The position numbers were made by a program, and so were the translations under genes. The notes under the pieces are model-generated. The model made no database searches and was not told where the DNA came from. It saw only the letters and a list, made by a program, of their open reading frames with translations. From Nyssa sinensis (lineage: Eukaryota > Streptophyta > Magnoliopsida > Cornales > Nyssaceae), in contig CM018032.1 in the NCBI GenBank assembly GCA_008638375.1, forward strand, positions 38,503,355 through 38,567,354: a DNA stretch of 64,000 nt. Reading direction: 5' to 3'. This document shows positions 22,832 through 35,138 of this stretch, piece by piece; position 1 is the stretch's first letter, and each line of letters begins with the position of its first letter.

Positions 22832-23406
22832 TGGCAACCCAACCTAGTTGACTGGAGATCCCAAGATCTAGGTTCAAAGGGCCAACCGAACTATGAAACA
22901 ACTCAGTACGCACTGAGGAGATATTTACTCCTAACCATTCCTATGTTGAGACAGTGCACATCTGCCGCGAGAACCAAGGATAAGTTACGCTTTTAATGAT
23001 CTCTATATCTTGGAAAGATGTCCAAGTCGGGTATTGCAGGATACTCTACATAGAAATCACCTATGTGAGTAAGAAGGGGCCACTTCTATGAGAATTTGAA
23101 AGGCTGAATTCTCTAAAACACTCACAGAACCAAGAGGTGTTCAAGGCCAAAATGAACACAAACGTGAGAACCAACTATGTCCGAGAGGGTACTGTGTGAT
23201 TTCTATTGTCTTGATTTACACAAACGGCTGACAGTTCAAAGACCTCATGTCTACTGATTAGCTAAGTAAATCCGATAGTCGTTCACTAGGGCAAGTTCAA
23301 AGCCAGTAGGCTACTTAACCCAATGCAGTAACTTTTCCACTATACTCGAACTAGTGTCTGCATATCATTTGCATTACTTTCAGTCAATTTCATTCATGTG
23401 GGGGAT
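22832..23406 (+). other. 3' untranslated region and polypurine tract of element F
   Basis: 575 bp between the gag-pol stop and the 3' LTR without a coding frame. It ends with GTGGGGGAT (23398-23406), the plus-strand primer site, directly before TGTTGG. Confidence 0.8.
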
Positions 23407-24625
23407 TGTTGGAAAATAATGGGTTTGAGCATAATAAATAGCTAACTTTGAGCTAAAATTAAAGTGGGTCCCACAAATTAATTTTAGTGGGTCCACATGG
23501 GAATGTGTTCTCCTCCATGAGGAGATAAAGATTAAATATTGGGTTGCTCAAAACCATTAAGGGGTGAATAAGAAATTGCCTCCAAACATCACCACTTGGG
23601 AATGGTAACTAAGCCTTGAAACTTGTGAGCCTTGAAACTTGTGCAAAAGCTTGTGTCCCACATAGGATGGAAACAAGGCTGTTAAAGAGTATATATACAC
23701 ATACCTTGCTTTGGGGTTTGGGCCCCAAGGGGCACCCCAATTTTGTGGAAGAGGGAGGACCTAAGCAAATGCTTGGACCACCACACACGCGCGCGCGCCG
23801 TCGCCCCGCCCCGCACCGAACCGAACCGGGCTCGGGCTCGGGCTCGGGCTCGGGTTCGGGTTCGGGTTCTGGGTTCTGGGCCTGGGCCTGGGCTTAGGCT
23901 TGGGCTTGTTGTGTATATATATCTTTTTGGAGAAAATTTATTTAAAATTTTCAAACCAGAAAACGCAGTCGTTTTAAATTTGCGTTTAAGTTACCATTCG
24001 GATTCCGAAACGCTGTCGTTTTACGTCATGCGTAAGGTTACCATTGGGAGTCCAAAACACAGTCGTTTTGTGACATGCGTACGGTTACCGTTGGGAGTCC
24101 TAAACGCCGTCGTTTTGCGATGGTGTTGGTTTGACTGAACAGTCATCTTCTCTGTGTCTGTTCATGGCGAACAGACACAACTGAACCTTCATGACTGTAC
24201 CAAACAGTCATGAAGAAGCCTATAAATACCAGACCTCCATTGCATATCATCCTATCCCGATTTATTGCATTCTCTCTCTCTCTGCATATTCTGTATAAGT
24301 CTAGTTCGAGTGCTGCCATTGTTGTGTTCGTAGGGTTCTAAAGATAGAAGTGCTGCTTCTTTAGAATCGAAATCCGTTCTATCTTGGGAGACGATTGCTC
24401 ACCACCTTGAGCACCGAGAGGGAGCAAATTCGTCTTAAGGAAATTGTGAATTTCACAAGGCTCGGATTTACATTCTGGTTAATTCCAAATACAGTGAGTT
24501 TTATTGTATTTCTATTCTGTTTTGATTATTATAACAGTGATTATTTATTCTGTTTAATTCATATTACAGTATATATACATATATGTATTTATTCTCAGTA
24601 TATATATATAATTCAGATTACTACA
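23407..24625 (+). mobile_element. 3' LTR of element F
   Basis: Starts TGTTGGAAAATAATGG and ends CAGATTACTACA, followed by the target copy AGAAT (24626-24630). It carries the same 47-bp repeats, dyads and TATA box (TATAAATAC near 24221). It is shorter than the 5' LTR only in the GC-rich and hexamer arrays. Confidence 0.93.
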
Positions 24626-24630
24626 AGAAT

Positions 24631-26009
24631 ACAGAAGGTGGAGTCGAAAAACTGCATATATCACTTTGAAAGCTCTCCCAATTGCTAGGCCTGGAAAACC
24701 ATGTTTATCACAAACTGCCCATCACAGAAAAGGGCCCCAGTGGGTGATGTCTTTTTGATCACCTAATGGATTCATCAGAATCGTTTTCTAGAGGGATAGC
24801 TGCGAGAATAAAACCCATGATAAAGTTTCAAAAGATCTCGTCGTCCCGATTCAAAGGAGTCGTGAGAGGGGGTTTTTAACATAATGTCTTCACTTTTAGG
24901 GGTAAACTTGTCATTAAAAAATATACCTCAGTAACTTTGTCATTCTTCTTAAATAACTACAAAGTCAATGAACTTTTTGAGATAAAAGGTTTTATCATGG
25001 ATCCATTCTTAGGTTTTCTGTTTATTGGGGGGGGGGGGGGGGAAGTTTTCACTAATTAATCTTATTTTATATACATAATATATATTTATAAATATTATAA
25101 TGTAATATTTTATATACATAATATATATTAATATTATTATTAGATCAAATTCGATAGTTAACAAATCCATACTTGTAGTAGGAATTTTAAATCCGTCAGA
25201 AAATCTAACCTAATCTAACAATATTTTTAACAAATAGGATTTATATCACCCTTGATCTAATCCAAATCCGATCCGTTTGCAACCCTATTTTGAATTGTTG
25301 TAATGTGTGTTTTTATGCAAATTTTAAGATTTAATTTTTATTTTCCCTCTCTTTTTCTCTACTTCAATTTTTCTTGAATTATTGTAATTTTGTGTATTTT
25401 TATGCAAGTTTTAATTAAAAAATATTAAATTTTTTTAGATGATCATATAAAAATATAAATAAATATATCTAACTTATTCATGTCTTAATTTTTCGAAAAT
25501 ACTATATGTCTCACTTGTCTATGCTTATTAGATATGAAGTATACTTTTAGGATCTATAGTATAATCATAAAAGTTCTAGTTTTTTGTATCCTTAAACCCT
25601 TTGAGATCTTCATTTGATCAACTAGGTGTCAATCACTACAACCTTATGGAATTCCAGTTTGCCTTCAATTTCTTCCCGTCTCTTCCATTTCTTGTTCGGC
25701 CATGGACCTCTGACTCATGTTTTGCTAGGAAGCTGGAAAAGCTCCATCACTGATTGGAAATTGGTAACATCACAAAACAAACATACCCTAAGAAATAAAA
25801 ATAAAAGGAAATAAACAAATACAAAAAGAAATTATAATTGATCAACATGAATTGTCTTACATGCATGTTCAGATCAGATCCAGACCAAGTTTGCTTAACG
25901 AGCTTATTTTAATTAAACAAAACTTGATGCAGTAAATAGTGGAGAAAAATGATCATCAAGTACCTTTGGAATTGAACACAACATAAATGAGCACAGAAGG
26001 ATAATTTTC
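24631..26009. other. Intergenic stretch with a G16 run
   Basis: No gene is recognised. There is an uninterrupted run of 16 G at 25027-25042, followed by AT-rich sequence with ATATTATAT repeats (25060-25140). The right end presumably includes the 3' UTR of the minus-strand ankyrin gene. Confidence 0.6.
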
Positions 26010-27732
26010 TCAGCTTTCTTTGTTTGATTTGTGGGAGCTGAAAATTCTAGGGAAATATGTGGATTTCATTATATTGAGAAGGAGCGGGAATTGCAAGAAG
26101 AAAAATAAGGTCACGGGTACACTAGCGAATATGGTTGTGAGAATTATGAATGGTTTCCTTTGGGGAGAGACAAGATAGACTGCAGCACTGAAGGATACAA
26201 TCATGGATGTTATAGAGAGGAATAGGGCAAGCAGACCCATTATTAATCTTCTAGGTAAGGCATAGAGAAAATCGTTTACTGTATAGCGTGAAATAAGGAT
26301 GGCCAAGAATATTATGACGGTAGAAAGGGATGAGAAAAGGGCAACTATATTTGATATGTTGAAGATCATGAATGATGCTTCTTTAGTGAGAATTGGGAAG
26401 CCGGCATCATTGTTGCCCCCTGGGATAGTAAGGGCTGCGGCAAATGCTACACCGGCAATGAGAGTTGCTGCAACCGTGCATGAATTTGCCATGCCTTTCA
26501 TCCATTGTTGTTCATTTGTGATCATGCTAGAGTGTTCCTTAATAAACACCATTAAAGGTGTCTTGTCATCACTGTTCTTGGACTCCGTCTTTGCTGGCAG
26601 CACAAGTCTTTCAACTTCCTGTATTGAATTAGGTGACTTGAATTATACGGTAAGTTGTATATAATTATAGGAACTTATACAGAAAAAATAATATTAACAA
26701 TTAATTCTTTAAGCCCCATGTGCCCCTAGTTGGGACACCCAGCTATTAGGTGTGCCTTAATTACTAATCCTCCCTAAAAAAATAAATTTTGAATTTTCAA
26801 GTGTGAGAATATGAATTCATATTTAAGAAGAATCACTTCATATAAAATAATTTGAAGTAGGGTTATGCCTAGTTCGTCCCTTTAGCACCCCCACATAGAT
26901 AAGATCCCATTAGATAATGTCTAGTTCATCCTAAACAATTCCTTTTTTTTTTTGGGGTGCAGAGTAAATCAAATGACAAAATACTTCAAATCAAACTAAT
27001 ATTCAGCACATTTAAGCTGCAACATACGACCCAATACATCAAGTTGACAAGGCGCTGCGCATAGCAATATTAATTGATTGATGAGGGATATTCTCTAATA
27101 TATATAAGAAATTATTTGAAATTTTTATCTTTAGAACATAAAGAAATGTTACCTTATACCACTGTAATTCACGCTGCACTTGTAGAATGGCAGGAGACAT
27201 GAGATTAAGTCGGTTCTCACGTGCCAAATATCCAGCCAAATGTAAGATATTGTTGCCTTTATTATCCACTAAATCTGACAAAAACTCTTCTTGGCCTCCA
27301 TATTGATTTATGATGTTGAAAATAATTTCATGACGGTACATAATTGCGAGCTGAAATGCAGTATTGTTGTCTTCATCTTTGAAGCCAATTGCACTTGGAA
27401 ATTTCTTTAAAATCACCTCTACAACTTCGTGAATTCCATTTTTTGTAGCTAGAATGAACGATTCTCCAAGTATTGAATAAGCTTCTGGAGAATCCAAAAG
27501 AACAACTTTCTTGCATATGTGATTGACAAGTTGACGTACTTGACAATGCAACAATTTTGTGTCTCCAATGTGCTTTATATGCGGCACTGTAATTAAAATA
27601 TATAAATAAAGAAGAACTCAATCAGGATATAATTCAACACATTCATTATGTGTGCATTTAAGTGACTGCTTCAACATTCCATACCTAATATTTCAAGGAC
27701 ATTCCAAAATTTTGCATGTAATTTTTGAAACC
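26010..27732 (-). CDS. Ankyrin-repeat membrane protein with PGG domain (ACD6/ITN1-like), 3' exons
   Basis: Three exons fit together in frame on the minus strand: 27685-27732 (48 nt, FQKLHAKFWNVLEIL), 27153-27586 (434 nt) and 26010-26618 (609 nt including stop). Junctions are AG|GTATGG, TTACAG|TG, AAG|GTAACA and TACAG|GAA. The middle exon carries ankyrin repeats (DEDNNTAFQLAIMYRHE, DNKGNNILHLAGYLA). The last holds the PGG domain (WMKGMANSCTVAATLIAGVAF...TIPGGNN) and about four membrane spans. Proteins of this class are plant membrane proteins linked to defence (ACD6) or salt response (ITN1); which member this is cannot be said. Upstream exons are absent: copia E begins 82 bp upstream of the first visible exon, and nothing ankyrin-like appears at 39090-41537. 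The gene may have a very long intron or be truncated. Confidence 0.8.
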
Positions 27733-27814
27733 CTGTAATAAAAAAGGAAACCAATTCTATTAAAATTTTTTGAAGTGCATGAAAAAGTGACGAAAAACTC
27801 CTTCCAATTGTCTT

Positions 27815-27976
27815 TGCTGAGTATAAGAAAAATCATACTAGCTCAGCAATTGATGAAGGTAGTTGATATCAGCACATGTCTTTGATATACAGTCAGTTAG
27901 GGAGTTAGAAATGATAGTTCCAACTCATATTTTGTTAGAACCTCTCTTTAGTTAAGCTTTTGTAATAAACCTAGTG

Positions 27977-28019
<43 letters not shown>

Positions 28020-28123
28020 CACACACATGTATGTACTGATCTAAAGAATAACGAGTGAAGGTTTTTTGAGAAAATCTCTTTGAATTCTATCATGGTCATT
28101 ATCTCTTTTGAGTGTTCTTATCA
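27815..28123 (+). mobile_element. 5' LTR of element E
   Basis: Starts TGCTGAGTATAAG and ends TTCTTATCA, 309 bp. It aligns with 38786-39084 with many substitutions, and contains an (AT)n run and (AC)n run near 27977-28026 that differ in length from the 3' LTR. Confidence 0.8.
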
Positions 28124-28136
28124 TGGTATCAAAGCC
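28124..28136 (+). other. Primer-binding site of element E
   Basis: TGGTATCAAAGCC directly follows the LTR; it differs from the canonical iMet-complementary TGGTATCAGAGCC at one base. Confidence 0.85.
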
Positions 28137-28159
28137 AAGCTAACAGACTCTAAATCTCT

Positions 28160-31100
28160 ATGAATTCAACTTCCATGGCTTCCAGTTGTTCATCTTTTTC
28201 AACTACAATGTATGCAACAACCACCTTATCACCAATTCGTCTACTTTCTAATATCTGCAACTTGATTACAATAAAACTCAATTCTACAAATTGTATTTCA
28301 TAGAAATATCAGATCTCAGCTGTGTTAAAGGCATATTATCTACTAGATGTAATTGATAGTTCTCAGACATGTCCAGATAAGTTTTTAAGAGATGAAAGAG
28401 GTGCAATCTCAAATGAGATCATTCCTAACTTCTAAAAGTGGATATCATTAGATCAAGCATTGATGACTTTAATCAATGCTACCCTATCTCCTCAAATGCT
28501 TTCACAAGTAATTGGATACTTCACTACCAGACCAAAGATTATAGATCCGGGGGCTAAGGTATGGAGTGGGAAGGTGTTAGGCACCCACTCACCCCGTCCG
28601 ATCCGAATGGATTGACCTCAAATATTCACTTGCAAGACTATTTTGTCATGAGAAAACAGAAAAGAAAGATATGAGTCTAGAAGAGATAAATAATAAAGAA
28701 TATTGGTATAAAGAAATAAAATGAACTGAAAATACAGAAAGAAGATCTGACTCGGGCCCGAAGGCTTTTCCGGTTTACCTTCTTTTATAAAGAGTGATAA
28801 AAGAGACGAGATCAATCGGATCTAAAAAAAACTGTTAAGGGTTTGAGATACATACCTTATTCAATTGTGGCAGACGAATAACACTTTGGCTAGGAAAGTC
28901 TGAGTAATTCCTCTTAATTTCTTCCTCGGCTGTGAATCCCTTTTCAGATTCACTTTGCAGGTTCAGTTACGTAACCACAATATCATTTCCTTAGGAAATT
29001 GTTGTCTATTTAACTCTATACGCGAGTTTTTAGACATTTCATCTTATCTTTATGTCATAGGTAATCTTTTAGTCTCAAGGTTCATTTACTAAAGTGCCCT
29101 TTGGTATATTAGGTTTCTTCAGAACATAGGTAGCCTAACCTCATTCTTTTACATATCTTGGTATTCTTGTACATGGATTTATTTCATAAGTTACTTTTAC
29201 TAAAGGTATGTCAGTTTTTTGGGTTAACTTATTGGTATAGTGCCCTTTTTATACTTTTACTTGTTTCTATGTGTACCCATCTTATGGGCTGGAAGGATTT
29301 GAGTAAATTAGTTCCTCCATTTCTTCCTTATCATTGTCTTAATCTTTACTTATTCGTACATTTCTCTTTGTCTTTTGAGATGATGCATAGTGTTATACTT
29401 AGCTTCTTACCTCACTAAGTCTTAGCAGACTTGTGTACAAGCACCTTTTTGATCGCTGAACCTTGCAATTCATCATGGGTTTTCATTTATGATTAACCTT
29501 AGTCTTAAGTTTTTATGACTTCTACTATCGTCAGTCGTTACCTTAGCTGTTGGGTCTATATAAACTTCCAAGGTTCTTTAGATTGTCTTGCTCTTGAGAG
29601 GCATTTTGTTTCAACGTCAAGATCTAACATCTTATAGTTTTCATAAATTTACAATCAATTTCAAAGGGATATGATCATATTGATACTTACATTAAGAAGA
29701 TGAAATCTGCTCGTGACAAACTAGCAGCAATCTCAGTTCCAATCGATGACGAAGATCTACTCATTTACACACTAAATGGACTTCTTTCTAAATACAGAGC
29801 TTTTGGAACATCTACTAGAACAAGATCACAACCTCTAACTTTGGAAGAATTAAATATCATTTTGAAAGTAGAAGAAGAGTCAATCGATTCAATGAACAAG
29901 ACCCTATCAATCACCTAGTTCCTACTTGAAATGGTGGCAAAAGGACAGTCTTAATTCAATTCATAAAGAAACAATGCACAACAACAATTCAGAGGATGAG
30001 CTAGAGGAAGATCCAATTCAAGTGGCAGTGGAAGGTTCAACAATAGTGAAAGATTTGGATAATCAAATCCACACTCAACCAATTTTAACAAATATGGGAA
30101 ATCATTTCTCTCACGCTAGACTAATCCATTTCTTTCTCACTCAAATACCATAAACCAACAACAAGTGTGCTAGATCTACAATAAACCTAATCACACAACC
30201 ATTGATTGTTACCATCACATGAACCATGCCTATCAAGGCAAATATCCCATTGCACTACTTGCTACAATGGCAGCTTCTTATCACAATCCCTCATCTAATT
30301 CAAACCTCTAGTATACTAACTTAGGTGCTACCAATCATATCACTTTAGATATGTCTAATCTCTCAATTTCTAATGTATATTCAAGTGTTGATCTAGTATT
30401 TATGGGAAATTGCCAAGGTTTACCGATCTCACACACTAGTAACTCTTTTCTTCAAACTCATAATTAGTATTTTCATCTCAAAAACATACTTTGTGTACCA
30501 TCTATAGCTTCAAACCTATCATTAGTTCATAAACTCTATTTAGACAACCATTGTCAATGCATTTTTAATGCCTCCATGTTACTGATCCAAGACATTTTCA
30601 CAAAAAAGATCCTTTACCACGGCAAGAGTAAAAATGGTCTCCATCCCATTCAAGACACACTATTCAGTGATCCTACATCAACCTTCCCAACGTACTCTTT
30701 TTCCAAACTAGTTGCTGCATATTTATGAGCCAAAGTGACATACTAGCTATGGCATGACAGACTACGTCATCTTTTAAATAAAGTTCTTCAACAAGTTTTC
30801 AGTAAGGCCTACATTAGTACTTCAATACAAGACAACTATAGTACTGTATGTCAACAAAGTCTTTTTGGAAAAATGACCAAACTTCCATTTTCTTCATCTT
30901 CGACTATAAATTATGTTTCTTTTTACATATTGTACACCTGCACCTCAAACTTCGTATAATGGTTTTCATCACTATATTGCCTTTGTTGATGATTACACAA
31001 AATACACATAGATTTATCCTCTTGTTAGAAAATTTAACGCATTCTTTGTTTTCGTTCAATTCAAATCATATGTTAAGAATCTGCTCAATATTCATATTAA

Positions 31101-32992
31101 AACTTGAAGAACTGATGGTGGCAAAGAGTTTGATAACAACCCTTTTAACAATTTTTTACTCGCTTATGGGATTTCTCATCAGATATATTGTCCTCATACA
31201 CCACAACACAATGGTGTTGTGGAAAGGAAACATAGGCATAATGTAGAAACAGGCCTCACCATGCTGTCAAAGGCCTTAATCCTTTTACAATTCTGGTTCC
31301 ATGCATTTGCAACTGTTACGTTTCTCATAAATCCCCTTATGAACTTTATTTTCACTCTCACCAAGACTACTCTTCCCTTAGAATCTTTGGTTGTGTTTGT
31401 TATCCATGGCTAAAACCCTACACTCCACACAAGTTAGCCCTAAAACCAAGGCTTGCATTTTCTTAGGTTACACTCTCAACAATAAAGGCTACATTTTCTT
31501 TGACCTTACTGCTAATAAGGTTTATGTCAATAATCATGTCATTTTTTACGAGACTTGTTATGTTGCTCAAAATTTCTCACTTTCAGTTTTGCAAACCACA
31601 AGTTCACCTTCTCCTACACTGTGGTTCAATCCCATTTCTTCGCCTGATATCAGTTCCCCCTCCTCATCTACCTCCCCTTCCTTTTTTACTTCACCCCCCC
31701 TCTCATTTCCTTTCCAAACTCTTCTTTCTCATATTCTCCCACTATTCCACTCACCTCAGCTATTGCTTCTTTATCTACCTCTTCATCAATAAAACCCAAT
31801 TCTCACCCTCAAAACTCTCTTATTCCCTCAAATTCACTTTCTAAACCTATATCTAATATTCCAATAAACAGTAACTGCATCTCCCACTTCTTCTCTACCA
31901 TCTACTCTTCCTACCTCTGATTTCACACCATTTGCAGTACCATCAGCATCTCTACCTTCATATAAATGTCTTTCCACCTCTCACCCCATGCAAACCAGAT
32001 CTAAGTCTAGTATATTAAAAAAAAAGCCTAACTTACTTTCACTATGCCATATGAACCATCTTCATTTACTGAAACCAACAAATCTCCACAATGGCAATCA
32101 ACAATGACAAAAGAATTTCCAGCACTACATAGACAAGGCACTTGGGCTTTTGTCCCCTTGCCTTCCCACTCCAAACTTGTAGGCTACAAGTGGGTTTAGA
32201 GGCTTAAACTCAATGCAAATGAAACCTTGTTTAGATATAAGGCAAAACTTTTTGCAAAGCATTTCCACCAAGAGGTAGGATTAGATTATGTTGAGACTAA
32301 ATGTCCTGTTATCAAACAAACAACAGTTAAATTGGTGCTGGCATTGCCAACTCATTTTGGTTGGTCTCTCAAATAACTTGACGTGAAGAATGCATTTTCG
32401 CATGGCACTTTCAAAAAAGAAGTCTACATGGCCCAACCTCCAAGGTTTATTGATCCCACTTGTCCCACTAATGTTTTCAAATTACAAAAATCCATATATG
32501 GTGACTTATCAAAAAAAAAACAAAAATCCATATATGGTGTAATATAGGCCCCACGGGCATGGTTTGAGCAATTTACTTCCTATCTTATTACCCTTTAGTT
32601 TCACCAATCTCAAACAGACTCCTCTTTATTTGTCAAAAAACAGAGTTCTTTACTTACTATCTCACTTCTGTATGTTGATGATATCATCAATACAAGTAAT
32701 GATCCTTCCTATTTTTCAGCCCCTAATCTCTCAACTTAGCTCTCAATTTGAAATGAAAGACCTTCGAGAGCTTTATTATTTTCTTGGCATTGAAATCTCC
32801 AAAACATCCAGTGGTCTCCTTCTCTCTCACAAAAAATACACCAAAGACCTTTTACTTTAAACCATTATGCTTGACTCCCAAGTCTTGTAAAACCCTATGC
32901 TCCACCTCTACAAGGTTAAGCAAGACTAATGGAATCCCTCTTACTAATCTAACCCATTATAGGTCTGTTCGGGGTGCCTTACTGTAACACCC
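28160..32992 (+). pseudogene. Gag-Pol of element E, part 1 (gag to RT), broken
   Basis: Gag starts MNSTSMASSCSSFS and continues through WKYQISAVLKAYYLLDVID. After the insertion at 28541-29579 it resumes with LERHFVSTSRSN, HIDTYIKKMKSARDKLAAIS and LLIYTLNGLLSKYRAFGT. Downstream in shifting frames come LGATNHITLDMSN (protease region, altered catalytic motif), WHDRLRHLLNKVL (integrase zinc region), TDGGKEFDNNPFNN and PQQNGVVERKHRH (integrase core), then RT pieces (GTWAFVPLPSHSKLVGYKWV, GLDYVETKCPVIKQTTVKL, ELYYFLGIEISKTSSGLLLS). Many stops and shifts, and a local duplication of ATCCATATATGGTG (about 32490 and 32528), show it is inactive. RT is cut by solo LTR B at 32993. Confidence 0.8.
28541..29579. 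mobile_element. Insertion of about 1 kb inside gag of element E
   Basis: Gag homology stops after IGYFTTR near 28530 and resumes at LALERHFVS near 29583. The interval is bounded by AGATT on both sides (28536-28540 and 29580-29584), consistent with a 5-bp duplication. Inside are GGTGTTAGGCACCCACTC and GACTCGGGCCCGAAGG but no coding domain. It may be a solo LTR, although its ends are not TG...CA. Boundaries rest on the duplication alone. Confidence 0.45.
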
Positions 32993-33389
32993 CGACCTTG
33001 CGTAATTAATAATTAGTTCAGAACCGATATAAAGAATAATCATGAAGATTAATCGGGAATCTCTGGATGGTCACGATAGACCGATAAAGTAATTAAACGC
33101 GTCCAAAAATGAGGGTGTAATACCCGAACCTAATTACTAATTAATTAGGTAGAATGATGTCATTTTAACATTGACGGAACTCGGATTAGCTAACTACGGA
33201 AATCCCAAATAAATAATAACTGACACGGGGCTTTTGACAACGAAGCTAACTGAAATACGAAACCCTTAGAAGAAACCGTTTCGTAAAAAGAACACTGGAA
33301 AAAAAAATATAGCAGAAATAGCTAAAACGGAATTCTGCGCAGCCAAACAGGGCCTAAGCCCAAAATGGGGAAAAATGCCCAAAAGAGAG

Positions 33390-33475
33390 GCCAAGGGGAC
33401 TTGAACCCTTGACCTAAATGAGCAAGCACATGGCACCTAAAAAATTACCAAGTTGGCTGCCAACATCTTTGTGCC
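33390..33475 (-). repeat. tRNA-like segment in solo LTR B
   Basis: Minus strand GGGTTCAAGTCC (33397-33408) fits a Pol III B box. An A-box-like GGCAGCCAACTTGGTAA lies about 50 nt upstream of it. It is antisense to the LTR and is matched by a similar segment in LTR D. It has no full tRNA fold. Confidence 0.45.
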
Positions 33476-35138
33476 TATATATACGACAGAATTGTATATA
33501 ACACTGAATTTCCCCAGGTCTGCCTCCTAAATTGGCCAATGGCCATGCATGCAAACCCTTCATCACCCCTCCGCATCATCCCACATCAGCCCCTGCAGTA
33601 GCCTATATCATCACACCTAAAGCCCTACAAGCATATACATATATGAATATGTATAGGTGTGTATATATTATATATAATAATTGTGATTCACTTTAGTCAC
33701 AATGTGTGCTATGTGTAAAATTAGAAACAGATCTGCATCTAGAGTTTAGAGAGAGAGGGCTGCTAGAGAGAGAGATTGTGTGAGACCTTGTGTGTGCATG
33801 GTGTGTGTGTGCTTCACTTAAGTGCACCATGAAAGAGAAAAGAACTAAGGGGTACACGACTGAACTGGGCAACCTTGAAGAGCATTGAGAGGGTGAGCCA
33901 AGGAAAGGGGAGTTCACTGTGCAAGGTATAAACCTCAAACCTTTGATTTTTCTGTTTAGATTCTTGCTACTGTTTTTGATATTTTGGAACCCTAGCAACT
34001 GCATGCATGACATATTCTAGCAATAAGGGACTGTATAAATTAACTAGGAGGGTCGGATAGGCTTGAAAACCCCAAAACCGTAAGCAGCCGCCATTAGAGG
34101 ACCTTGCTTGAATTGGGTCTGAATCGACTATGGCTAAACTCTGATTGAAGGATAAGGACTTCAACTAGATGCCATAGAGATTTCACTGCAACAATAACCA
34201 GACAAAATGGCTCAAAAACGAGCCTTAAAACCTAAGTTGCAGGTTTCGGCCATGAAATCCAACCCCACAAATCTTGTTCTAAACCCGATTCTGGTAATGG
34301 GGACTTGAACCCCATGATGCATGGATCATTTTAAGCCAAGCCATGCGAGTTTTGGTGATGAAATGGAGATTTACAACCGAGTTGTAGGTTCGGTTATCTC
34401 CATTCGAACCGAACGTGTGAGCTAGATTCGAGGCTCAAAACGAATGCCAAAATGTTGGCTTGACTTCCAGAAATGTTTTGGACCCAAAAGCAGTAGAAAT
34501 CCGTACCTGAAACTCCACGAAATTAGAGAAAAAGAAAACTGGAATTAGGGCAAAACTGGGGGAAGAAGAAGGAAGACGATAAACAGTTCTGGGTCGGTTC
34601 GAGTCAATTTTGGGTTCGGGTCGGGACCCGACCCGTCGCAAAAAGGGTTTAAGTGGGACGGCACCGTTTTGATGTTAAGTGTTTTAATTTAAAATCTGAA
34701 ATAGACCTGTTTGGTAACACGGTTAATAAATCCGAATTGGGAATTAGGTTAACCCAAAACGTGGATAAGGGGGCCAATTGAGAATAACAGGGATATTGTA
34801 TTCCGGTTTTCTAAAGGGAATTGAAACGGGTGGTTTAGTCAACTCTCAGACCGGTCTAGGATTTAGGGTATTAAACCAACTGGTCTAGGGGCATAATTGA
34901 AAGGAATTAAACCGGAACTTTAACTATTTATATTCTAACCCCAACAGTTCTGGGAAATTCTGTTCTGGCCCAACTTCTGAAAAATTAATGCAAATACACC
35001 CCTGAAAAATAATTAAATAATAAAATAATTATTTTATTAATTAGGTAAAATTACTATTTTACCCTTGGACACTAAGTAACCTAAACGAAGTCCAAATTAA
35101 ATAAATAAATAGTGTATTTTTACTATCTCGAGCATTCC

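Larger units (their letters stand above)
17171..24625 (+). mobile_element. Copia element F: full-length, young, apparently intact
   Basis: A 7455-bp element with LTRs of 1256 and 1219 bp, perfect AGAAT target duplications, a PPT, and one uninterrupted 1314-codon gag-pol frame in protease-integrase-RT-RNase H order, which is copia order. By eye the LTRs differ outside repeat-length changes by only one or two bases, so insertion was recent. The position normally holding a tRNA-complementary PBS lacks TGGTATCAGAGC. U3 holds hexamer and 47-bp repeats, and the leader has intron signals. The copy may be competent to move; expression cannot be judged from sequence. Confidence 0.95.

Noticed and set aside
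26299..26664. Plus-strand 121-codon frame opposite the PGG exon
   Set aside because: Antisense shadow of the PGG-domain exon, which has splice sites and family motifs.
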